Program-made: the position numbers and the translations under genes
Notes under the pieces: model-generated
Database searches by the model: none
What the model saw: only the letters and a program-made list of their open reading frames with translations
Told to the model about the DNA's origin: nothing
Source: Clostridia bacterium
GTDB taxonomy: Bacteria; Bacillota; Clostridia; TANB77; CAG-508
DNA: 64,000 nucleotides
Reading direction: 5' to 3'
Assembly (NCBI GenBank): GCA_017536685.1
Contig: JAFXGW010000021.1
Coordinates: 40,601-104,600 of the forward strand
Shown: positions 8,274 through 16,951 of the stretch, piece after piece
Layout: every line of letters begins with the position of its first letter
Position numbering within the stretch: the first letter of the stretch is position 1

Positions 8274-8302
8274 AAAGCCCCTCTTCCGAGAGGGGCTTTT
8301 TG
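8274..8302 (+). terminator. Strong Rho-independent terminator
   Basis: AAAGCCCCTCT pairs with AGAGGGGCTTT, then a T-run. Confidence 0.9.
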
Positions 8303-8451
8303 TAATTTTATTGTTTTAATTTCTTTTATTATCATAAATTTTAATAATTTGATTTAATAATTAATTTTATTAATATGGAAAATATGTATTATAATTAGCT
8401 CTTCTTGGATTCAATTATAATCACTGTAACAAAATATTGATAATTTTTAAA

Positions 8452-8510
8452 ACAAAAAAAGAGCCGAGATTTTAAAGTATTCTTAGTACTTTATTTCTCA
8501 AAGCTCTTTT
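8452..8510 (-). terminator. Terminator of the 37-residue small ORF
   Basis: On the minus strand AAGAGC ... TAAAGTA pairs with TACTTTA ... GCTCTT around a short loop, with bulges in the stem, followed by TTTTTTT. Confidence 0.65.
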
Positions 8511-8537
8511 ACATCATCAATATATTAAACTACTATT

Positions 8538-8651
8538 TTAATTATCAAAATATGAATCACTATGATAAATTGCACTAGGATTGTAAAAGCTGCTAACTTC
8601 CGCATTTTGATAAATATTACTTATAACATTTCCTTTATTATTTTCATCCAT
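8538..8651 (-). CDS. Small 37-residue hypothetical protein
   Basis: The minus strand encodes MDENNKGNVISNIYQNAEV and continues to a TAA, 37 residues in all. It has an upstream GGTGAG site, a terminator just downstream and an inverted repeat upstream, so it looks like a small transcription unit rather than chance. It is polar and Asn/Ser/Tyr-rich, with no membrane segment. I recognise no family. The rest of the interval 8306-8876 holds only AT-rich sequence. Confidence 0.5.
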   Translation of the reverse strand: MDENNKGNVISNIYQNAEVSSFYNPSAIYHSDSYFDN

Positions 8652-8675
8652 AACACTCACCAATTAACCCTTTCT

Positions 8676-8702
8676 TCAATCAAATTAACTTAACTTGATT
8701 GA
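8676..8702. promoter_or_regulatory. 27-bp inverted repeat upstream of the small ORF
   Basis: TCAATCAA and TTGATTGA form perfect 8-bp arms around the near-symmetric centre ATTAACTTAAC. A TATAAT on the minus strand (about 8704-8709) lies just upstream in the direction of transcription, so this could be a repressor operator or leader hairpin. Confidence 0.5.
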
Positions 8703-8876
8703 ATTATATCACTAAGGTCTTTTTTATGAGTGTCTTTTTTGTGAATTTTACCGCAATTTATTATGAACAAAATAGGTATAAATATGAAGAGAAAGTGAAA
8801 AATATGATTCTATCATATTTAAATTATTAAATTATTTTGCGTAAAAATAAACTTTACATTCCTTTTGTTTACTATT

Positions 8877-9275
8877 TTATTCAGATATTCCTAAACGTTC
8901 TTTTAACGCCTCTTGTAAAACTTGAGAAAAGTTAATATTATTTCGCTCAGATAAATTATTTAACCAACATGGAATTGTTAATGTTTTCTTTATTGCTTTA
9001 TTATTATTTTTTCTTCTATATTCATTCATATCTATACTAACATAATTTATAAATTCATTTTTATTTAATTTTATATTTGAAAAATCTGAAGTTGCTTCTG
9101 GCATTTTATCTAATTCATCTAAATATAGTCCCATAGCATCTTGCGCCATCTCAAATGCTTCTACTAAAGTTTTACCAAAAGTAGAACACCCCTTTAAATC
9201 TATAAAATCAACTAAATAGCAATTTTCTTTTTTATCATAAGAAAAAATTGCTGGATATATACTTACTTTATTCAT
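8877..9275 (-). CDS. hicB: HicB-family antitoxin
   Basis: A 132-residue HicB antitoxin. Residues 1-60 form the partial RNase H-like HicB fold (KVSIYPAIFSYDKKENCY ... FIDLKGCSTFG ... AFEMAQDAMGLYL), and the C-terminus (LTIPCWLNNLSERNNINFSQ) is a ribbon-helix-helix DNA-binding motif. The ATG at 9275 with an AGAGGTGAT site is chosen; the longer reading that runs into hicA arises only from a frameshift. It should neutralise HicA and repress its own promoter at 9519-9547. Confidence 0.9.
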   Translation of the reverse strand: MNKVSIYPAIFSYDKKENCYLVDFIDLKGCSTFGKTLVEAFEMAQDAMGLYLDELDKMPEATSDFSNIKLNKNEFINYVSIDMNEYRRKNNNKAIKKTLTIPCWLNNLSERNNINFSQVLQEALKERLGISE

Positions 9276-9319
9276 TTTATCACCTCTGTGTTCTATATTA
9301 TATGCGGTTCCTACAAATA

Positions 9320-9497
9320 TTATTTCAAACCTGCTCTCTTTAATATTACATTCGCTGTTCCTATTGGAATATCTCCGACTATGTATTGGAATAATTTCAG
9401 TCTGTTCTCCTTTTTTCATTTTTAAATGAGAACCTTTTTGTGAAACTTCGTGCCAACCATTTTGTTTTAACAACTTTATTAGTTCTTTAGCACGCAT
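9320..9497 (-). pseudogene. hicA: HicA mRNA interferase toxin, single-base frameshift
   Basis: The first 40 residues are typical HicA (RAKELIKLLKQNGW ... GSHLKMKKG ... IPIHSR), including the catalytic His in GSH. After IPIHSR the frame is lost: skipping one base near 9374 restores DIPIGTANVILKRAGLK and a TAA at 9322-9320, exactly the expected HicA C-terminus. As written the toxin is broken and reads through into hicB. Either the toxin has been inactivated or this is a sequencing or assembly error. Confidence 0.85.
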
Positions 9498-9518
9498 ATA
9501 TCAACCTCCGTTTATATT

Positions 9519-9547
9519 ATTTTACTACGTATTTACACGTATGTCAA
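9519..9547 (-). promoter_or_regulatory. hicAB promoter with internal operator
   Basis: TTGACA (9547-9542), 17-bp spacer, TAAAAT (9524-9519) on the minus strand. The spacer is filled by a perfect inverted repeat TACGT-N6-ACGTA (9526-9541), a fitting operator for the HicB ribbon-helix-helix domain. Confidence 0.8.
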
Positions 9548-9554
9548 TATTTTA

Positions 9555-9594
9555 AAAAAGAAAAATAGATCTGTACAACGCCCAGATCTACTTG
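9555..9594 (-). terminator. Terminator of the KAP-NTPase operon
   Basis: TAGATCTGG pairs with CAGATCTA (arms 9566-9573 and 9583-9590), followed on the minus strand by a T-rich tract. Confidence 0.7.
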
Positions 9595-9671
9595 ATTTTA
9601 TATCATATAAAAATCTTCATAATTTATTGTAATCAGCAAATATTTTAATTGCGAAAAATATGACTGTTTTG

Positions 9672-10034
9672 TTAGCTTTCAATAAGATTTGCCAAATCAT
9701 CAAAATCTTTTTTCAAAAAGTCTTTTGGCACTTCTCTCCCCTTTTCTTCTAATATTTTTAAGACAGCAATTAAGTATAATCTATCTCTTAAATTTACTAA
9801 AACTTGCATGTCTGGATCTTCATAATTTTTATCAAATCCAAGCCTTTCTGAATTTTCAAAGCCTAATAAAAACTTGGTTTCAATAGAATATTTTGTCTCA
9901 ATTTCTATTACTTTTTTCTTATTATAATTGCTTTCTGCTATTAAATCATCTAGTTCATCTATATAGTCTAGCATCTCTTCTGCAACCTCATATTCTACTA
10001 ATGCTCCATATAATTTATCTATAGATTCTTGCAT
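9672..10034 (-). CDS. Acidic hypothetical protein downstream of KAP NTPase
   Basis: I do not recognise this 120-residue protein. It is strongly acidic and predicted to be all-helical (many Glu, Asp and Leu), with no membrane segment. It starts 53 nt after the KAP NTPase gene, with no terminator between and a terminator after it, so it is probably the second gene of that operon and may be an accessory or immunity-like partner. That role is inferred from position only. Confidence 0.6.
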   Translation of the reverse strand: MQESIDKLYGALVEYEVAEEMLDYIDELDDLIAESNYNKKKVIEIETKYSIETKFLLGFENSERLGFDKNYEDPDMQVLVNLRDRLYLIAVLKILEEKGREVPKDFLKKDFDDLANLIES

Positions 10035-10087
10035 AAGTACCTCCTAAGATATTTTCTTTGGATTAGTATTTGCAAGTTCTTTTATAA

Positions 10088-13000
10088 TTATACAGGTAAG
10101 TCTTCATTTGGTTTTATATTTTTTCTTGATTTTTGAGCAATAAATTCAAGTTCTTTCTTATACTCATTATTTATACTTGAATTTAAAAGTTTATCTATTA
10201 ATTTATTGGATACTCTTAAAATTCTATGCATTTCTATAAATCTATCTATATTATTTTGGCAAAATTCAACAAGTAATTCTTCTGAATAAGCTTCCATTTC
10301 ATAATAATTTTCTCTATTAAAATATATTAAATTCTCCTGTACTAAATATTCCATTCTTGATTTAGAAATATTATTAAAATCTAAACTAGATATTTTAAAT
10401 TTTTGATTCTTATAAAAGTCAAACAACTCAAACACATTTTTATCCATAATATTAGTGGTGTATAAAATATCCTTTAAAAATAGCTCGAAATCCTCCTGTT
10501 TCAGCACTCTTTTTCCAGCAGCTTTACAAGTTCTTAAAATGGTTCTTATACTTCTATTTACTGAATCTTCTATTTCTTCTGTAATTCCATACTCTTTATA
10601 GTATTCTAATATATTAGAAATTGTTGGAAAAATTTTTTTATTTTTAAATAATATTCCCCAGAACTTTTTATTAGTTATATCTTGTATTTTAAATATATTA
10701 TATGGATATTTTTCTAAGATTTTTCCCAAATTCTCTATAGATGGATTGCAGTTAATAATACTAATTAATTCAGATGTTCCAATTCTTTTTACATCATCAT
10801 TCAAAATGCTATTTTCAATAAAATCATCTATATTGTTTTTTATATGTTCTCGCACTCTATCATTAGGTAAGTCAAATAATTTGTTTATAGTTTCTGTTTC
10901 AAGTTCGCTTTCATCAAACACTTCATCTATAAAATATCTTTTTAAAATTGTTTTTATATTAATATTGTTTATTTCATATAAATTATTATCTAAGATAATT
11001 TGCATAAAAGAATTATCAAATGAAGATATATTCTTAAATTTAATTTTATAATCTATAAATTTCTTATATGTTTTTTCTAGCGTGTTTAAATCTAATTCTC
11101 TTAAATTTTCTAATTCACTAATAAAATTAGGATTTTGATTCATTAGTTCAAAACTTTTCTCAGACGAATATTTTAACAAATATTTTATATATTTTTCTTT
11201 AACCTCTTCTTTATCTATGCTTGAAATAACGTCCCATATATTAGATGCCTCTTCTAGAATTTGTTCTAAACATATTAATGGTTTTTCAACATTATCCATA
11301 CAATAAAAAAAGAAATTTCCATTGTCATTTATATTTCTCATTATATGATGTACCATTAAACTAAATTTAGAATCTAAATCTGTATTTAATATATTTTTTC
11401 TTTGATTTTCTAACTTTTGATTTAATAAAAAATTAAATAAATCTAAATTTAATATATCTTTGTTCTCAAAGTCACTCACTTTTAATCTTGAATTAATAAG
11501 TTCTAAATTTGTTAATTTGGTTGAATAATGACTTTCACCATTTGAAGTCTTTATTGAAGCAATAAAGTTATACTCTTCTATTGTGATGTTTTCAGAGTAT
11601 ATATTATTTATATAATACATATAATTTTCTGATATATATCCTTTTCTAATAAATGACATCAACATTTTGTTTTTTAATATCTTACTTAAAGTGTTTTTCT
11701 GCCAAGTAGTTAAATTCCCTTCATTATAAACTTTTTCAAAAATGTCGCTTTCCACTGCTATTATTTCACTTAAAGATTCTTTTAAAACATCTCTTTGTGC
11801 TGTTTTTTCTAAATCTTCACTAATCATTTTCATTTGCTTGTCATTAATATTGCTTATTCTTTCGTAATCATATCTCCAAGTGTTTTCTGGATATATTTCG
11901 TCAATAGTTAAATAGTCATTTTCATTATTTCCCATAATTCCACTTTCAAATATTTCTTCTAAAGTTGCCTCATTTATAAATTCAGCTGAACTTTCATAAA
12001 TATTTCCTCTAGTAGCATAAACTGTACTTGTTCCACTTGATTTCCTATCATATCTTTTTATTATATCTTTCTTCAAACGCCTTTTTTCAGATTCAATATA
12101 ATCCACTCTTTTTTGTATTAATTGTCCAAGTTGTCTTTCTTTATTATCGATATCCTTTTCTATTAATTTCGCAATACTTTGTTTCAATCCAATCAATTGA
12201 TTTATATATCCATTATCATATTGCATATTTTTAAAATCATCTGGATTTATATTTTTATATGCAATTATAGCAAATAATTGGTCAATAGAATATTGTTCTT
12301 TATTTTTACTATTTAATTTTTTATAAATTTTATCATAATATAATTTAAATTCGTTACAAATATTAATAATAACTCTCATATCATTAACAAAATATGAAAC
12401 TTCTTGAATTATATCATCTGATAATTTTCCTTCTAAGTTTATACTTTCTAATATTTCCAAGAATTTCAATTGCGCATTGTTATTACTAACGATTGGAATT
12501 ACTGGTAAAATGAAATCAAAAAATTTAGTTCTTTCTTCTGAAGTTTGGAATATATCGTCTTTTACAGCATATATAAATTTGACTTTTCCATTTTTAGAAA
12601 TTTCCTCATTATCATTAATAATTTTATTTAATTCTCTTAATTTAAAAAATATTTCAGGCTCATTAAATCTATCTATATCTTCAAAAATTATAATATTATA
12701 TTTGCTTTTCTTTAAAATATAAATTATTTCATCAATATATTTGTTTAAAATAGATTCTGATTTGCTTTCAGAAACTAAATCAATTCCATTAAAACTAATT
12801 GAAGTTATATTAAATTTTCTGAAAATCACGCCTAAAGCCCAGAAAATAAATGTAAAAGTTAATATATGAAAAACTATAATTTTTATTTCACTTGAAATAT
12901 CGCTTATCACAGGAATGTTTTTAACTAAATTTTCTAAATTTTTTACATATTTATTCAATACTTCAGAATTTAATAAATATATTGTTATGGCAATTATTAT

Positions 13001-13495
13001 TCTAAAAAGCCATTCCCTTTCTTCTTTTATTCTAACAATTTTTGAAAGTGGAATTTTACTTGGTTTTATTTTGTAAATTATTTGTTGCAAAATTCCAATT
13101 TCTAAATCTTTTAAATCTCTTTTCCCATCTCCATTTCTATCTGTAGTTACATTTTGTTCTGTTTTTGTAGAATTGTTTTTGTTATTTTTGGTTTTATTTC
13201 CAAAAGTTGCTAAAGATACTGTTAGCCATTTTACTTTTTTATTAAAAGAGTTTGTTAATCCTAATAAAATACTACTTTTTCCAGAGCCATACGGACCAGT
13301 TAGCCCTATATTTAAAATCCTATCATCTTTTAACGCTTCTTGTAATCTTTCTACATATATATCGTTACTAGAATCGTAATTTGGATATAGTGGTACAAAG
13401 TTCTTAATTTCATTTTTAGTTTTTTCTTTTTTATGAAATATTTGCTTTATATTTTTAACTTTATTTAGTATATTTAGAATCTTCCAGTCTTTCAT
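10088..13495 (-). CDS. KAP-family P-loop NTPase with membrane helices
   Basis: An 1135-residue KAP NTPase. The Walker A loop GPYGSGKSS spans 67-75 and Walker B IIIFEDIDRF spans 268-277. As in other KAP proteins, the NTPase domain is interrupted by two hydrophobic helices (about 163-178 and 205-224) that should anchor it in the membrane. The long C-terminal half (about 380-1135) is helical, very Asn/Lys/Glu-rich and of unknown fold, possibly a repeat-type sensor. Many KAP NTPases lie in defence islands and some mediate phage exclusion; the neighbours support that reading. The effector mechanism is unknown. Confidence 0.85.
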   Translation of the reverse strand: MKDWKILNILNKVKNIKQIFHKKEKTKNEIKNFVPLYPNYDSSNDIYVERLQEALKDDRILNIGLTGPYGSGKSSILLGLTNSFNKKVKWLTVSLATFGNKTKNNKNNSTKTEQNVTTDRNGDGKRDLKDLEIGILQQIIYKIKPSKIPLSKIVRIKEEREWLFRIIIAITIYLLNSEVLNKYVKNLENLVKNIPVISDISSEIKIIVFHILTFTFIFWALGVIFRKFNITSISFNGIDLVSESKSESILNKYIDEIIYILKKSKYNIIIFEDIDRFNEPEIFFKLRELNKIINDNEEISKNGKVKFIYAVKDDIFQTSEERTKFFDFILPVIPIVSNNNAQLKFLEILESINLEGKLSDDIIQEVSYFVNDMRVIINICNEFKLYYDKIYKKLNSKNKEQYSIDQLFAIIAYKNINPDDFKNMQYDNGYINQLIGLKQSIAKLIEKDIDNKERQLGQLIQKRVDYIESEKRRLKKDIIKRYDRKSSGTSTVYATRGNIYESSAEFINEATLEEIFESGIMGNNENDYLTIDEIYPENTWRYDYERISNINDKQMKMISEDLEKTAQRDVLKESLSEIIAVESDIFEKVYNEGNLTTWQKNTLSKILKNKMLMSFIRKGYISENYMYYINNIYSENITIEEYNFIASIKTSNGESHYSTKLTNLELINSRLKVSDFENKDILNLDLFNFLLNQKLENQRKNILNTDLDSKFSLMVHHIMRNINDNGNFFFYCMDNVEKPLICLEQILEEASNIWDVISSIDKEEVKEKYIKYLLKYSSEKSFELMNQNPNFISELENLRELDLNTLEKTYKKFIDYKIKFKNISSFDNSFMQIILDNNLYEINNINIKTILKRYFIDEVFDESELETETINKLFDLPNDRVREHIKNNIDDFIENSILNDDVKRIGTSELISIINCNPSIENLGKILEKYPYNIFKIQDITNKKFWGILFKNKKIFPTISNILEYYKEYGITEEIEDSVNRSIRTILRTCKAAGKRVLKQEDFELFLKDILYTTNIMDKNVFELFDFYKNQKFKISSLDFNNISKSRMEYLVQENLIYFNRENYYEMEAYSEELLVEFCQNNIDRFIEMHRILRVSNKLIDKLLNSSINNEYKKELEFIAQKSRKNIKPNEDLPV

Positions 13496-13511
13496 ATTTT
13501 CTCCTATATAT

Positions 13512-13545
13512 AAAAAGATGAGGAACTTTTATTTCCTCATCTTTG
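13512..13545 (-). terminator. Hairpin terminator/attenuator between NACHT and KAP genes
   Basis: GATGAGGAA pairs with TTCCTCATC, followed on the minus strand by TTTTT. It ends the NACHT unit. It lies only 17 nt before the KAP start, so any KAP transcript that begins further upstream must pass it, and it could act as an attenuator. Confidence 0.75.
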
Positions 13546-13706
13546 GTAATCTTTTATATTAAACATTTTATATTATTTTTTACTGTTTTTGCAATACATT
13601 TTCAAAAATATTTTACTAATCATTATATGTTTTCTTTATTATAACATTTTAAATAATAGTATGTTAGTTATTTTAGCTTCATAATTTTATTAATACTCAA
13701 CTTATA

Positions 13707-15512
13707 TTACACACCTAATAAGTCTTCTAATTCTTTTTGTATAGTACTATGCTGAGATTTTAAATAGCTTAATAATTCACTAATTCTCATAACGTCTTCA
13801 TTACAAAAACAATTTTGTGTAAATCTTGTATAGACATCACTCTCAAATATTTCTTTATTTTCTACAAAACCTGCATGTCTTTCATTTTTAATTATGTCTT
13901 CTAAAATTTTTTTCGAATCTTCTTCTTTTTCAATGTAAGATTCTTGAGATGGAATAACTATAGCATTAGCATATTTATGTGATATATGTGTAAGAAAACG
14001 ATTTTTTACTCTTATCGAATATGAAAAGCCCTCTTCCATATCTGAATTTTCAAAAAAATTAATTCCCAAAAACATTTGCTTAAAAATAAACTCAAATCTA
14101 TCTCCACCGTCATAATCATTCTCTATATTTTCTAACAATGGTATTAAAGCATTACTTTCAAAACGTTCTTTTGACATATCAAATAACATATCTAGAACAT
14201 TATCAAATATTCTATAATTAATTAGTTTGTCATATATAACTCGTTGTGAATTATCTGGTAATTCTAAAATATATTGTGCAGTAAAATATTCTTGAAATGA
14301 ACGATGTGTAAATCTATATACATTTCCATCTACATACATTAAGCAAATAGCACTAATTAAATCATCTAGAAAATCATCATTATTGAATTCAAACTCATTT
14401 TGTTTTATTGCATTAAAAACATCATCTAATTCTCTTTTAGAAAATTCTAATTTTTCTTGCATATATGTTTTAAAACAAAATTTAGCAAAAATTTTTATAA
14501 AAATATCTTTACTTAAATTTGTTTTTAATTCTCTCTTATATCCACTTTTGGTTGCATCATGTTTAGTGTATAAAGTTTCAAAAGCTTGAGCATAAAAAAT
14601 ATGCAATTTTGTTGGAATTTCGGCATAGTCATTATATGTTAATAGCATTATAGTTAATAATAATGGATTTGATGCAAAAGATTTATGTGAATTATATAAT
14701 CCATTTTCTAATTGTAATACAAATCTTTCTTGAGTTTCTTTATCATAATCTAACTTTTTTATCAAATTAATAGCTTTTTCTTTTGAAAATGCCATACTTT
14801 TTAATACTGTAAACCTTTGAAATGATATAAAATTATCATTAGGTCTTGATGACATAATGAAATTATTATCTGGATATTTATCACATAATTCTTGTAGTTC
14901 ATAAGAAAATTTCTTTAATTTTGAATTAGATAACTCATCATATCCATCTAATAAGAATAAAAAAGTTCCTGTTTGTAATGCATATTCAAAATATTCTTCT
15001 TTAAATTCGTTTCCTAATAATGTTATTGATTTATATAAAGATTCTTTCAACGTAAGATCAAAATTATTATAATCCTTTAATTCAAAAAATATAGGAATAA
15101 ATCTTTTCTTTTTTAATTCACTTAAAAAGAAATGTTTCATCATTGTAGTTTTTCCAATTCCACCATTTCCTTTAATTATAATAAAATTAGATAATTTAAG
15201 AATATTATCAATTTCACTTGAATCAATAATTTCATTATCCTTTATTAAGTTATTACATTCAAAAAAATCATATAAATATTTAGGTTCTGTTCTATATAGT
15301 AAAGTTTTCACTCTACTATATTTTAAATATGCATTTTTCAAATATTTTTTAAAAGCTAAATTAAAATCTATTGAAAATTTTTGCATTACATCTTCTGATT
15401 TACCACCTATTGTTTTAATTACTTTTTTTCCATCTGAGATCACTTTCTTAGCTGTATCTTCTACTAAATTAGTTATTATTTTATTTATATCTATTGGTAA
15501 TTCTTCTCCCAT
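13707..15512 (-). CDS. NACHT-domain NTPase (bacterial NLR-like)
   Basis: A 601-residue STAND NTPase of the NACHT class. Walker A GNGGIGKT spans 115-122, the extended Walker B FLFLLDGYDE lies at about 184-193 with the double acidic pattern typical of NACHT, and IMSSRP (219-224) is the sensor strand. Residues 1-105 form a helical N-terminal domain; the C-terminus is short, without clear leucine-rich or TPR repeats. Bacterial NACHT proteins are antiphage sensors. The gene begins 14 nt after an unknown 366-residue protein, suggesting a two-gene system. Confidence 0.88.
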   Translation of the reverse strand: MGEELPIDINKIITNLVEDTAKKVISDGKKVIKTIGGKSEDVMQKFSIDFNLAFKKYLKNAYLKYSRVKTLLYRTEPKYLYDFFECNNLIKDNEIIDSSEIDNILKLSNFIIIKGNGGIGKTTMMKHFFLSELKKKRFIPIFFELKDYNNFDLTLKESLYKSITLLGNEFKEEYFEYALQTGTFLFLLDGYDELSNSKLKKFSYELQELCDKYPDNNFIMSSRPNDNFISFQRFTVLKSMAFSKEKAINLIKKLDYDKETQERFVLQLENGLYNSHKSFASNPLLLTIMLLTYNDYAEIPTKLHIFYAQAFETLYTKHDATKSGYKRELKTNLSKDIFIKIFAKFCFKTYMQEKLEFSKRELDDVFNAIKQNEFEFNNDDFLDDLISAICLMYVDGNVYRFTHRSFQEYFTAQYILELPDNSQRVIYDKLINYRIFDNVLDMLFDMSKERFESNALIPLLENIENDYDGGDRFEFIFKQMFLGINFFENSDMEEGFSYSIRVKNRFLTHISHKYANAIVIPSQESYIEKEEDSKKILEDIIKNERHAGFVENKEIFESDVYTRFTQNCFCNEDVMRISELLSYLKSQHSTIQKELEDLLGV

Positions 15513-15526
15513 ATTTTATATTCCTT

Positions 15527-16627
15527 TCATATTTTATCATTCTCTTTCAAAAAAGTAATCTTTATAAGTCCAGAAACTACTTTTAATTTTTTTTCTCTAA
15601 TAAATTCTTCTCCAAAATCTTTTTCTCCATCTGTAGAAACTCTTTTAAACTTAATATATTTTTTTATATCTGATTCTAAGTCCTGTATATTTTCTATTTC
15701 ATACTTTCCTAACCACATTCCTTTTTTATTTTGTACTAATAACACATCATTCATTACATTCTGATATTTCAAATTCACTTTGTCACAAAGTATTACTTCT
15801 ATTTCTTCAGCAAGTTCTGTGATATCATTTTCTACTTCTATATAGAAAACTCCCCCTCTGCTTCTAATATCCTTTGTACATTGTATATAAGCACATACCT
15901 GATCAATTCTATTTTCAATAGGCGACATTACTTGTAAATCATTCATTATTGCATCTTCTAGATCTAAATATAATTTTTCTAAAAAGCTATATATATCTGT
16001 CGTTTCTTTTATAAAATCTGCAATTTCATCATATTTTTGTCCTTTTTGAGAAAATTCATCTATATTTCCTTCAAATTCATCTGATATAATATTCCATTTA
16101 AAATCAACGTCTGGTGATTTAATGTGCTTACTTCTATCATTAAAACTTTTTACATATAAGAATGTTTTATGGTTTGAAATACAATTTAAAACATTTCCTG
16201 TATTTATATAATTTCCTTTTTTATGTTCTTTTACAATTTTTTCTACTATATTAAAAAAATATTGTCCTTCCATATTTAAGCAAAAACATGAATTTATTAC
16301 TTGTCCTAGTGAATCAAAAAAACTCATTGCATATTGAAAGAAATCTCTTACCCACTTTTTTATCATCCATCCCGAATCATATTTTACTCCTAAAATATTT
16401 ATAGGCATAAATATTTCATCTTCTGCTGTTATTGCAATAGTTCTATTTAAACTGTTGCTTAACTTTTGTTCAAAAAATTCATTCTTATATACGTTTAATT
16501 TATCATAATAGTTCTTTATTAGTTCTGCTGAAGTGTTAGCAAACCTCAAATTCTCACATGTTACTTCTATAAACTGCCAAGCATCTATCACTTTTTTATC
16601 TATTAATATTTTTTTATCAAAATTCAT
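15527..16627 (-). CDS. Hypothetical partner protein of the NACHT NTPase
   Basis: A 366-residue soluble protein that I cannot assign. The first 220 residues look helical (NRTIAITAEDEIFMPIN, then a long helical stretch with SFNDRSKHIKSP at about 163-174), weakly recalling HEPN-like helical proteins of the Cthe_2314 type, but without a clean RxxxxH motif. The C-terminal 110 residues look alpha/beta. It has its own upstream terminator boundary and ends 14 nt before the NACHT gene, so the two are almost certainly co-expressed. It might be the effector or the regulator of the pair. Confidence 0.6.
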   Translation of the reverse strand: MNFDKKILIDKKVIDAWQFIEVTCENLRFANTSAELIKNYYDKLNVYKNEFFEQKLSNSLNRTIAITAEDEIFMPINILGVKYDSGWMIKKWVRDFFQYAMSFFDSLGQVINSCFCLNMEGQYFFNIVEKIVKEHKKGNYINTGNVLNCISNHKTFLYVKSFNDRSKHIKSPDVDFKWNIISDEFEGNIDEFSQKGQKYDEIADFIKETTDIYSFLEKLYLDLEDAIMNDLQVMSPIENRIDQVCAYIQCTKDIRSRGGVFYIEVENDITELAEEIEVILCDKVNLKYQNVMNDVLLVQNKKGMWLGKYEIENIQDLESDIKKYIKFKRVSTDGEKDFGEEFIREKKLKVVSGLIKITFLKENDKI

Positions 16628-16694
16628 ATTTCCTCCATTTTAGATTTCATTTTTTATCATATTAATTTGCATCTAATAATTTCTTCTAAAAAGC

Positions 16695-16730
16695 AAAACG
16701 AGAAAACGTCTACTGACGTTTCCTCGTTTT
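16695..16730. terminator. Bidirectional-looking hairpin terminator
   Basis: AAAACGAGAAAACGTC pairs, with one bulge, with GACGTTTCCTCGTTTT. T-runs lie on both strands. It separates the PanAT-type unit from the NACHT unit. Confidence 0.75.
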
Positions 16731-16866
16731 TCCATAAATAATATATCACATTTTCTTTCAAAAAACAAGATTTTATGACATTTCTCCCTATTTACTTATT
16801 GTTATAAAATGCTATTTTTCATCACTTCAAGTTTTACCTATTTTTCTGTATAAGATATATTATTCA

Positions 16867-16939
16867 TGCACGAGCATCGTGCATTCGATGCCTCGTTTTT
16901 CCAAACCAGAGTCTTTTGTTTTTACATATAGACTCTGGT
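16867..16939 (-). terminator. Two adjacent hairpins after the toxin gene
   Basis: ACCAGAGTC/GACTCTGGT (16905-16939) is followed on the minus strand by a weak T/A tract and is the likely terminator. A second perfect hairpin TGCACGA-GCA-TCGTGCA (16867-16883) lies beyond it with no T-run. Confidence 0.5.
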
Positions 16940-16951
16940 ATATTTTTGTAA

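Noticed and set aside
8877..9497. A single 206-residue HicA-HicB fusion protein
   Set aside because: The joining segment is out-of-frame HicA sequence; hicB has its own ribosome site and start, so the fusion is a frameshift artefact.
16867..16883. TGCACGA-GCA-TCGTGCA hairpin as an attachment site or replication element
   Set aside because: Only one copy is seen, with no integrase or matching repeat in the window.
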